From contig BDSL01000058.1 of NCBI GenBank assembly GCA_003116995.1, positions 579,612-643,611 of the forward strand: a stretch of 64,000 nt of DNA. The letters are read 5' to 3'. Positions 23,701 to 32,535 of the stretch are shown in pieces (the stretch's first letter is position 1; each line of letters opens with the position of its first letter). The notes below the pieces were generated by a model. That model had not been told where the DNA came from. It saw only the letters and a list, made by a program, of their open reading frames with translations, and did no database searches. Position numbers and translations under genes: made by a program. Source of the DNA: Yamagishiella unicocca. Its lineage: Eukaryota > Chlorophyta > Chlorophyceae > Chlamydomonadales > Volvocaceae.

Positions 23701-24563
23701 GTACGAAAAGTAAGCCCGAGTGATGAGAATCTAGGGGAGGGGACAGATGGCGGGAGGTCACCCCAGACAATCTTCTGCGGTCTGGACCTCCTTGCGAGGG
23801 TGTTTAGTGGCAGAGGACTGGTTCGTGAGGATGTGGCAGAGGACTGGCTCGTGAGGACGCGACCGGCAGGAGGGACGTTTGATCCCGTAATGTGGTAATT
23901 ATGTGGAATTGTCGGTCTCTCGCCATTCTCTCTGGAAAGCCAATGCGACCCATGGGCCTTTTCGGAACCGATACAACGGTCATGAAGCGTGCAATGACAA
24001 CGACACGTCGCACATGCAGCTTCTCGAGCCCTAGCTCTACCAGTATTGAAGAGAATGCCACAGCGCCAGCACAAACGTCAGGCTAACGATCACCCGCTGT
24101 TGAGTAGTAGGCTGCTACACGCCACAGGGCCGGACGATATACTTTTTGCTGGCGTCTTTGAAAAGCAAGTGAATAAGTTTGACATATACGCGTCAAAGCA
24201 CGCCAAGAGGTCACCAGATTGGATCCGGTGGCGGATTCAGCTCGCGCAGCCGCTCGCAACCGAACACCTCACTGAGACGCCTGTGCCGCCGGGTAGCGTG
24301 CAAGTGCGTATATCGGACAGCACGTACGGCCCCAATGGGGGTGTGGCGAGTGACGCAAGATCAATCGGACGCGGCGCTGGGGCCGGTACGAGGACGACAT
24401 GCGCAAACACGTCCCCTCTCCTCCCGTCCCTCTCCTTATAAAACCCTGAAACCCTTCGGCGGTTTTCCGTTACGGCAGGGTAGCTGCCCTTGGCCAACGT
24501 CAGGACCGGTCAGATGATGAAACACGCAACCAGCGCCCAGCGGTACACCAGCAAAAACACACA
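23701..24563. other. Region without a recognised gene
   Basis: It is flanked by the half-CXXC gene and segmental-duplication copy 2. Open frames on both strands (for example 24046-24441 +, 23804-24061 -) have ordinary amino-acid composition but no domain or splice context that I can recognise. Confidence 0.4.
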
Positions 24564-25694
24564 TCCCGGGGCGATGATGCCGTCCGCCATGCCGCCGGCT
24601 GTGTGACGCCTCCCACCCACCAAGCACGAGCCTTAAGCCGGCGGCCGGCCAGCTTTTCGGTTGGCATTTTTTCCTTTTACAGGACGCCTTTTTCCACGTC
24701 GTCGTGCTCTCCTGCCAAGGAGGTCATGCGAATCTTTACGTGTAATGGGAGCCGTAGTGTCGTGGGGCGCGTCGAAAACAACGGCCGTACAGTATTAGGT
24801 GTCTCATACGCATCGGTTCAGGCAATGTATGACCTGTGTTACACGGACCTGCCTCCCCTGGAGCCACGAGGTGCGTCCAGCGCAACGCAACTCGCCGCAG
24901 CCATCGCACCCCCGGCATCTCGCCAATGCACCTGCAGCGGAACGCGCCACACGTCACCAGCACAGCCTCTTGGCAGAGGCTGAGGCAGTCCCCGTTGGTG
25001 GCTGCAACCCCCAAGGCTTCAAGCACAGCAACACGTCCCCTCTTTCCCTGGCCCGCAAGCGGTCCCTGCAATGCCACTGCCGCCGGCCCCCCGCCATCAG
25101 CCACACCAGCACGCTGTGGCTCCCACGACGCGTCCCTGACCCGCTGTGCCTGGCGCCAGCAGCGCCGCCTCCCTCGTCTGCCTCCCGCTTTTCCTCCCCA
25201 AAGCAGTCCCAGCCCCTTATTTGAGCTGCTTGAGGGCCGAACCCTGTCCTTGGAAGAACATGAAGGACAGGAAGAAGTCCGCGATGAAGATGGTGACGAG
25301 CGAGATGACGACCGCGCTGGTGGTGGACTCGCCCACACCCTTGGCGCCGCCGCTGGTGGTGAAGCCCCAGGCACAGCTGATCTGCATGTTGGACGGCGGC
25401 GGTGGCAACGGCAACGGCGGCGGGGGCGGCGGGTTGTGAGGGGGGGGGCACAGGCACCAGCAGCAGCGACGTGAGCAAAGGAACGCGGGGTTGAGGGGGA
25501 GGGTATGGGCTGGCAAGGCGATAATGGGGCAAGAGCTGTTGGCTGCGGTTAGTAGGCCTTATGCACCCGTCCCCAGTGTTCGGTTGTCCCCAAACCGTTG
25601 CTACCCAAACACACCACGCTCGGGGTCTCCCAACTCCTGACACCAGCGCTCCACCGCCGTAGCGTCATGCGTAGTCAGCCAGTGATTCTGACTG
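24564..25694. repeat. Segmental duplication, copy 2 (contiguous, parental)
   Basis: 1,131 bp matching 18821-19003 plus 19608-20554. Here the sequence is contiguous and continues into the remaining TGD1 exons, so this is taken as the parent. The differences from copy 1 are a few single bases and one G-run length change near 25441. Confidence 0.9.
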
Positions 25695-28600
25695 GGGTGC
25701 TGACAAAGATGCTGACTGGGATGCTGACAAAGATGCTGACTGGGATGCTGACAAAGATGCTGACTGGAATGCTGACTGGAATGCTGACTGGAATGCTGAT
25801 TGGGATGCTGATTGAGATGCTGATTGGGATGCTGATTGAGATGCTGATTGGGATGCTGACTGGGATGCTGACTGGGATGCTGACTGGGATGCTGACTGGG
25901 TTGCTGACCCGATACCATCCTCCGCCTCCTCCGACCCCTCCTCCTCCGAGCCCTCGGACCCGCCCACCCACCGTGGCAACCACCGTTCCGAACACCCAGC
26001 TCTTGACCATGCTCGTCAACACATCGTACGATGTCAGGGCGCGGCGAGCCGAGTCGACGATGACGTTAGCCGGCACGTTGTACACCAGGTCCGCCAACAG
26101 CACGGAGGCACCCATACCTGCGAAGGAGAAGCAGGGACGTCATCAGCAGCCGCGGCAGCAGCAGGGACATCAGCAGTAGCAGTAGTAGCAGCGGCAGCAG
26201 CAGCAGCGGTGCACCCAGGTTCACCACCTAGGCCACCTAGACCCCACCACATCGCAACCCGAAAGGAAGTTCACCCGGGAACGCCATGGCGCACTGGTCG
26301 CGTTTCCTCTCCACCCAGCCCGCCCAGCCACCCAGCCAGCCAGCCACCCAGCCAGCCAGCCACGCCCGCCCAGCCCGCCAGCCCAGCCCGCCCGGCCAGC
26401 CCGCCAGCCGCTAGCCCGACCAGCCAGCCCGATCAGCCAGCCCGACCAGCCAGCTCCCCAGCCCGCCAGCCCGCCCAACCAGCTCAGCCAGCCAGCCAGC
26501 CCAGCCAGCCAGCCAGCCAGCCAGCCAGCCCGCCAGCCAGCCCGCCAGGCCAGCCCGCCCAGCCAGCCCTCAAGCCCAGCCAGCCCGCCAGCCCAGCCCG
26601 ACCAGCCAGCCCGACCAGCCAGCCCTCCAGCCAGCAGCCAGCCCAGCCCGCCAGGCGGCCCGCCAGCCCAACCCAGCCAGCCCAGCCAGCCCAGCCAGCC
26701 AGCCCAACCAGCCAGCCCAACCAGCCAGCCCAGCGGCCCAACCAGCCAGCCCAGCCAGCCAGCCCACCCACCCATGCAGAAGCACAGCACGTTGAGTATG
26801 GGTCCCGCGATCATGGAAGCCAGCACCCGGGGCGTGACCAGGTAGTCCACCGGGTCGGTGAACAGCACACGCAGGCTGTCCATCTGCTCCGAAACCTGAG
26901 GAGCGAAGAGGATCGGCCCGTGGGAGGACGGCGGCTCAGCGCACGAAGGGCGCGAGCAGTGGGGCCTGGGTGACGAGGCCCCAGGCCGCGCTGTCGAACG
27001 AGCAGGGGGCATCTGGGGCTTGTTTGACTCCCACACCCCTCCCACCCTCCCTTACCCTCTCCGGCCAAGCCCTGCGCCAGTGCTCAGGTGCCCCCCAGGT
27101 GCCACCACACGCACACCCGCTACCAACCAGTCGCCGGCCTCCGCCACCGGCGACGCGTGACAGCCGCCCCAGGCGGAGCTCCCAGCCACCACAGCCTTGG
27201 ATTTCCGCCGCCACCCACCTACCCACCCACCCCCAGCCAGCCAGCCCCTCAGCCACCCACCCACCCCCAGCCCAGCCAGCCCCCCACCTGCATGGTCCCC
27301 AGCTCCGCTGCGAACGCCGAGCCCACCCTTCCTGCCAAGATGATGGCGGTCACCACGGGGGTCAGCTCGCGGGACAGAGCCAGTGCCAACACACCGCCCA
27401 CGGAGCGGGTGAGGCCCAGCTTGGCGAACTCGCGGACGAACTAAGGGGGGAGGCGTGTGGGCGGAGGCGTGTGGGGGGGAGGCGTGTGTGGGGGAGGCAT
27501 GTGGGGGGGAGGCGTGTGGGCGGGGGCGTGTGGGGGGGAGGCGTGTGGGGGGAAGGCGTGTGGGGAGAGGCGTGTGGGGGGAGGGCGTGTGGGGGGAAGG
27601 CGTGTGGGGGGAGGCGTGTGGGGAGAGGCGTGTGGGGGGAAGGCGTGTGGGGGGGAGGCGTGTTGGGAGAGGCGTGTGGGGGGGAGGCGTGTGTGGGGGA
27701 GGCGTGCGAAGGGAGGGAAGCGGAACGGAGGGAGATTTGGTGGGGTATTGGGATAGTGGCCCGGCAGCAGCTGTGTCTTGCCGTGCTGCAACCTTGCAGC
27801 CGCGCATCCCGCAGCCGCTCCGCAGAGCGAGTCGTCTGCTTTACTTTTCCGGCCTGTTGCATCACCACCACCACCGCCACCACCACGGCTACCACCACCA
27901 CCACCACCACGGCTGCCACCAGCACCTGCTGCGCGCCCTTTTCCCCAGTGGCCGTAACCGCTGGGCACCGGGATGATTGCCCCGTGCCTCGTGCCTCCAC
28001 AGATACCATGGCATTTCGTGTTCACCGTTTACGCCGCGTGCATATACATCCGCATAAAACGTTTCGCAGCCCCAGACCCCAAGCCGCTTGCCCAGCAGGC
28101 GCACCTGGATGGTGAAGACCATGCCCACGAAGCCGGCTGTGAGCAATGCTACCCCCAGTGATGAGGGGCCCACCAGCCGCAGCTGCTCCGCCGTGTTCCG
28201 CCAATGAATCTTGCCTGCGAGCGCGTGGGTCGCGTGGGTCGCGCGGTCGCCGCAAGGCTGGCTGCCAATCGGTGTCGTTAATTGCCTTGTAAGAGGATTT
28301 TACCTTTAAAAATGCGCAGCACAACTTGCCCGCCTAGGACGAGGCAGGCGACCGTCCGGAACAGCCATTTGGGCGCCTTGTACTTGTCCAAGGCCTTCAG
28401 GATGCCTGAATGATCGATTCCATACATTGGTGATCCAGATTGGGCTTGTACATATTCAGTGCGGACGTGTTGAGGCTTGCGCACCTGGTGCATCCGGTGT
28501 TTGTGAAAGGGGAGTCGACTCGCGCTCTTCGGGCTCAGGTGCAATGGCGTCCAGCGTTGAGTTTGCAACTTTTGCAGGCGCTAATGTCATTCTTTTGCAT

Positions 28601-28737
28601 AACCATAATGATGGTGCTAGAGGGCAGCACGCCGGGCGTGGACCGGCGGTCGCTGGTTTTCGAAGCAGTGGCGGCACATGGGCTAGGTGCAGTGCTGTGG
28701 AACCTGATGCCAGCACCACCCGGCCCGACACGGCCAT
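25217..28737 (-). CDS. TGD1: TGD1, chloroplast lipid ABC transporter permease
   Basis: Seven exons, 28737-28485, 28405-28304, 28214-28105, 27440-27288, 26895-26772, 26117-25972 and 25381-25217, join in phase to 350 residues, the length I recall for the Arabidopsis protein. TGD1 is the MlaE-family permease of the inner-envelope TGD1-2-3 transporter that brings ER-derived lipid into the chloroplast. The N-terminus ([18 protein letters not shown]...) is a Ser/Ala/Pro-rich transit peptide. The permease core follows: [70 protein letters not shown] and [18 protein letters not shown]. The second and later introns hold large unrelated minisatellites. The 3' end has been copied to 18821-20554. Confidence 0.92.
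25690..25915. repeat. 12-bp minisatellite in TGD1 last intron
   Basis: About 18 copies of a 12-bp unit of the form GGGATGCTGACT, with variants AAGATGCTGACT, GAATGCTGACTG and GAGATGCTGATT. Confidence 0.9.
26310..26780. repeat. CCAGCCAGCCCGCCAG low-complexity array in TGD1 intron
   Basis: About 470 bp of irregular 4-, 8- and 12-bp C/A/G repeats. It is open in several frames (Pro-Ala-Ser-Gln one way, Gly-Trp-Leu-Ala the other), but these frames lie within an intron. Confidence 0.92.
27442..27720. repeat. GGCGTGTGGGGGGGA minisatellite in TGD1 intron
   Basis: About 16 units of 14-18 bp that differ mainly in the length of the G run. The strand is very G-rich and could form G-quadruplexes in DNA. 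Confidence 0.92.
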
Positions 28738-29704
28738 CCCGGTGCACTGCTTGATAAACGAAACCACGCAGAAGTGTTTCCGCGCGTTGCAGAATCGTTA
28801 CAACACACTTGTCCTAATGCTAGATATCCTAAGCACCAAATCCGCGAAGCTTTGATTGCAAAAGGATAGGTATGACGCAGCCGGTCAAATTCGTACAACG
28901 GTTTATCGTATACGCCATGCAGACTTTGCGTGCAAGGACATTCGCAAGCCACGACATTGCAGGTGCACACCCGCAGTGCACAATCCGTGTTGCAAATACA
29001 CCGATTGTAACCGCGCCGAATCGGAATCGCTCCCGCAGGCATACTGGCTCCCGCAGGCATACGGGCCCAGTATGCTTAGTTGTGGGCCCAGTACGCTTAG
29101 TTGTCGTCAGGGTCGCATGCGCGAAATCCAAACTCCCCCGATCACGGAATAAGCTGCTGCGCTGCTGTCTGAGGGCCCAGTAGGTCCCGGTACAATACCA
29201 ATAAGCCCTTGGCACACCTGGCCGCTATATGATGCGCTATTATTTGTCGCCGCGGCTGACGCACGGAATGTCAACCCTCCCGATAACAGAATAAGCTGCT
29301 GCGCTGCTGCCTGAGGGCCCAGGAATCTCCCGTGCAATGCCAATAAGCATTTGGGTGGGTTTCTCCCGTCGGTTCCAGGCATGTCATAATCGGGTATGGT
29401 TCTGCTGCCGCTGTTTTTCTTATGCCTGCACAGGCGGAGTGTCCGGTGTGCATCCTCGGGCAGTCCCCCCCCTCCTGGACCACACCCAAGCCAGCATGGG
29501 ATACAGCAGGCAGTGGTGTGCGGGCCATGGCAAGCTCATCAGCTTGCAAATGTTTCACACAATCTACGACACCACCGAGCACTACCGTAAAGTACTTGAC
29601 TGCTTGCAAAATAATACGGTACATACATACATGCTCTTGGAACAGACAGTGCTGAACACTTAATTACTGTATATTCTGTACACTATTTAGCAACAGGATT
29701 AACT
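28738..29704. other. Intergenic region with direct repeats
   Basis: It lies upstream of TGD1 and of coiled-coil copy 3. Two diverged direct repeats of about 82 bp are at 29134-29216 and 29273-29355, sharing GAATAAGCTGCTGCGCTGCTG and GAGGGCCCAG. Smaller repeats of GGGCCCAGTAYGCTTAGTTG are at about 29066-29103. No gene is seen. Confidence 0.6.
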
Positions 29705-30295
29705 ATGTCTGCGCTTTGGCGGTCCTCGGCGGTCAAGACGGTCCGCGCAAGCGCCGCGCCATGTTGCAGGCCGGTCCATCAGTTACAGAAGCATGTGCGG
29801 GCCGAGCCGCAGCCGGGCGGGCAAGGCAACCCCGCCAGCGAGGTTCTTGCCCTGCGCAAGGACCTCATTTTGGGGGGGATGAGCGAGTCGAACGCGGATG
29901 CACTCGTGCGGAACTTCATCCGGTATGACTTCGCCGTGGCTACGAAGAGCGACATAGAGCGGCTCGAAGCGGAGCTTGATTCCAAGATGGCGCTGCTCAA
30001 AGCGGACCTGGACTCCAAGATGCTGCTGCTCAAAGCGGACCTGGACTCCAAGATGCTGCTGCTCAAAGCGGACCTGGACTCCAAGATGCTGCTGCTCAAA
30101 GCGGAACCGGAGCTGCTCAAAGCGGACCTGAAATTCGATTCGAAGCTGCTCAAAGAGGACCTGATATCCGAGCTGAAGCAGTCCGAGTTGCGGCAGCGGT
30201 TGTGGCTACTTGGTGCTGTGGCTTTGGGCAGCCTCGCAGCAGCCGGCAGCGACAGCTACTTGCGGCAGCTAATCACGACGTTGTTCAAGCTCTGA
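29705..30295 (+). CDS. Coiled-coil membrane protein, copy 3 (most complete)
   Basis: 196 residues with the full architecture. It has a basic presequence-like N-terminus starting MSALWRSSAVKTVRASAAPC, then LALRKDLILGGMSESNADAL, four hendecad units of type LKADLDSKMLL, a shorter helix, LRQRLWLLGAVAL and the end RQLITTLFKL. The 11-residue period predicts a hendecad coiled coil. Homology with copy 2 begins in a shared leader (ACTGTATATTCTGTACAC) before the ATG and ends about 35 bp after the stop at GGGGGCTAGCATG, so the repeated unit is about 0.67 kb and intronless. The DUF1640/MCUR1-like assignment is tentative. This is the copy most likely to be functional. Confidence 0.6.
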   Translation: MSALWRSSAVKTVRASAAPCCRPVHQLQKHVRAEPQPGGQGNPASEVLALRKDLILGGMSESNADALVRNFIRYDFAVATKSDIERLEAELDSKMALLKADLDSKMLLLKADLDSKMLLLKADLDSKMLLLKAEPELLKADLKFDSKLLKEDLISELKQSELRQRLWLLGAVALGSLAAAGSDSYLRQLITTLFKL

Positions 30296-30379
30296 AGGTG
30301 AGCGGTGTCAACTTTTGGGTGGGGGCTAGCATGCTGCGTGATGTAGGTCAGGGGGCTGAAGTCTCCTTATCGTCAATTT

Positions 30380-30748
30380 TGTTAGATTTGCATTTGCTGG
30401 ACCGCACTAAGAGCGAAACGACGTCCGCGCTGCCCCTGAATCTGGCGGCTCTCATGTCGCACGCAGGCCCACCGAGGCACCAAGGCACGTCACCTGCCAA
30501 TAGCGAGTGGGCACCTTGAGCAGCAGCGACAGTAGCAGCTACAACATCTGTTGGCGGAACAGCAACAGCAGCAGATACGACACCTGGAGCCGCAGCAACA
30601 GCAGCAGGAGGAGATTATGCAGCCCGCTGGGAAGCGACGGAAGAGCTTTGGGCAGTCCGACTCATTGGCCACGGAGAGCGACGGCGCTCGGCAGGGTCAC
30701 GGGCGCGGTGGACGTGGTGGACGCGGGGGGCGTGGCGCTAAGGTTTAG
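30380..30748 (+). pseudogene. Decayed 3' end of a Q-rich/RGG protein gene
   Basis: The frame LLDLHLLDRTKSETTS... reaches a possible donor region near 30467. From 30539 an open frame runs LQHLLAEQQQQQIRHLEPQQ, then KRRKSFGQSDS and a GRGGRGGRGGRG tail, with stop TAG 30746-30748. A single in-frame TAG at about 30533 sits in a Gln-rich stretch (QRQ*QLQ), as expected from CAG to TAG, so either it is spliced out or the gene is dead. The last codons and the stop lie inside the left inverted repeat of the adjacent element. No upstream exons are recognised. Confidence 0.35.
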
Positions 30749-31089
30749 GGAAGTGGGTGATGCAGGATGCCGATAGAGGTAGCTTTATTTCTGTACATAT
30801 TTAGGTGCTTTTTAAGATTCAGGCAGGGTCGCAGGTAGCTCCGAACGAAGGGGTACAACCCGTACCACCCATATGCAACCAAGTACCCAGCATATCGAGG
30901 AGGGGAGATGTCACCCTTGACAAGGAACATGGTGGACACGGCTGGGTTAAAGTGGCCGCCAGAGATGCGGCCACCAAAGTAGATGGCTGCTAGCAAGCCA
31001 ACCACGATTGGTATGGGTTGTCCGACAGTTAATATGACTGATAAGAATATGAAGGTGCCAATAAGTTCGGTTAAGACTGCAATTAGCAT
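30745..31089 (-). pseudogene. Half aquaporin (MIP family) frame inside TIR element
   Basis: 114 residues from ATG 31089-31087 inside the palindrome arm. The first 75 or so residues look like the N-terminal half of a major intrinsic protein: LTELIGTFIFLSVIL (helix 1), IPIVVGLLAAIYFGG (helix 2), then SGGHFNPAVS with the diagnostic NPA box, KGDI and the start of helix 3 (YAGYLVA). After that the frame runs into the terminal inverted repeat (LYPFVRSYLR...) and stops, so the second NPA half is missing. It cannot be a normal six-helix channel. The short spacing resembles compact MIP-like proteins that I recall from large algal viruses; that link is unverified. Confidence 0.6.
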
Positions 31090-31248
31090 GGCTGGTGGCT
31101 TTGATTTACAGTGACCGCATATTATTGGGCGGGGCCCCAGCGCGAAGCGCCTCGGGGGGCGGGGCCCCAGCGCGTAGCGCCTCGGGGGGCGGGGCCCCGC
31201 CCAATAATATGCGGTCACTGTAAATCAAAGCCACCAGCCATGCTAATT
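31081..31248. repeat. 58-bp perfect palindrome arms with GC-rich centre
   Basis: 31081-31138 and 31191-31248 are exact reverse complements (AATTAGCATGGCTGGTGGCT... to GGGGCCCC). The 52-bp centre holds two near-identical AGCGCGWAGCGCCTCGGGG units. The structure can extrude as a long hairpin. Confidence 0.97.
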
Positions 31249-31483
31249 GTTAATTCACTTTTCGGTGCGTCTTCACCCTCTCCCTACCTGCATTGTTTAT
31301 TATCGCCCCGGTGGGGCTCTAGCAGAGTGTGTAACGGAGTCTTTGCAGAAAACCGGGTTGTACCCCTTCGTTCGGAGCTACCTGCGATCCTGCGTGAATC
31401 TTAAAAAGCACCTACATATGTACAGAACTAAAGCATCCTCTATCGGCATCCTGCATCACCCACTTCCCTAAACCTTAGCGCCA

Positions 31484-32535
31484 AGCAGCCAAACGCTGCC
31501 CCAAGTGGAATCCTGGATCCAACTCACAGTGCCTGCTTTCATGCAGCTGCTCTCGCGACCGCTGCCGCTCATTTCTTATTTTACATGTAAACCCTTGGCT
31601 CTGGCAGATCCCCTGGGGTCCCCACGCACGCAAGGAATCCACACATTGCGCCGAACCAGTCCATCCGCCGTCCGTCCGCCTTCCGTCCATAAATCCATCC
31701 GCCGACCCAACCAAGGGATAACAGCACCACGTCGCCGCATCACCGGCGTCGGCCCCTGTCTTGCTGTTTGCTGGATTAGGGTTCCCTCCCAACTAGACCG
31801 CCTTGAGCCACCGGGGTCGAATTGCGGCTCGCGGCGGCACCCCCAACACAGCACGTGATCTGGGGCCCACTGTAACACTTATTCAGTGTCAGGCGATGTG
31901 CCCGATGGTTCTACCTCTTGGTCTGGAACCCACTGTAACCGATACAACAACTTACTACTTCATGAATGGTTTGTAAGTTTGTGCCTGTGCCAATCGAACG
32001 GTTTGGCAGGTTACAGGGACCCACTGGAAAGCTTGTGCTACAGTAGCCCGTCACGGCCGCAACGTTAGCTCGTCCATCCTCAACCGTCAACTGGCGAGCA
32101 GCGCCGCATCGTCAGCGCCGACGCGCTCGCGCCTTTCACCAGCATATCGCGCCTTGTCGTACTCCGCATTGGACGCCGTACACTCTCGAAAGAACCCGAC
32201 TACCCGCCGTGTCGTCGGCCGCCGCCACCCCCCGAGAAACCGCACCGCCCCGCAAAATGGCCGAGGCCTCAGTCCTCGCCGGGGCGCGTACAGGAACCGC
32301 GCTATCCTGGCCGCGGACCACAAACCCGAAGTGTTACGCGCCCCCACGGATCCTGCCCTCACCTCATCTAAGTGTTAAGCGCCCCCACGGATCCTGCCCT
32401 CACCTCATCCAGAAGGCTGAATGAGGCACTCATCCCTGTACGGACTCCACTCGTATTCTTGCGGAGCGACTGCCACCACCGGCAGCCTGCGCTGGGGACC
32501 GCAGTTGCTGAAAGGTAGCGGCCCTCCCCCTTCGA
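31484..32535. other. Intergenic region downstream of the membrane-protein gene
   Basis: A 40-bp tandem duplication (about 32330-32370 and 32371-32410, containing GCGCCCCCACGGATCCTGCC) is the only clear structure. A minus-strand frame at about 32515-32405 (NCGPQRRLPVV..., EYEWSPYRDECLIQPSG) reads like protein and could be an alternative last exon of the next gene, but no donor in the right phase was found. Confidence 0.5.

Larger units (their letters stand above)
30733..31483. mobile_element. TIR element carrying an aquaporin-like fragment
   Basis: 751 bp bounded by terminal inverted repeats of about 130 bp (30733-30862 and 31354-31483). The outer ends read TGGCGCTAAGGTTTAGGG and its complement, and the repeats are about 90% identical. 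No transposase is present, so it is non-autonomous. No convincing target-site duplication is visible. The interior holds an AT-richer half-aquaporin frame on the minus strand and a nested perfect palindrome. The composition differs from the flanks. Confidence 0.75.

Noticed and set aside
26209..26973. Open frames rich in Pro-Ala-Ser-Gln or Gly-Trp-Leu-Ala
   Set aside because: They read through the CCAGCCAG array inside a TGD1 intron. The only real coding part there is the TGD1 exon 26772-26895.
28278..28568. TGD1 start at an ATG near 28427 (MYGIDHSG)
   Set aside because: That reading lacks a transit peptide and uses intron sequence. The upstream exon 28737-28485 joins in phase and gives the expected 350 residues.
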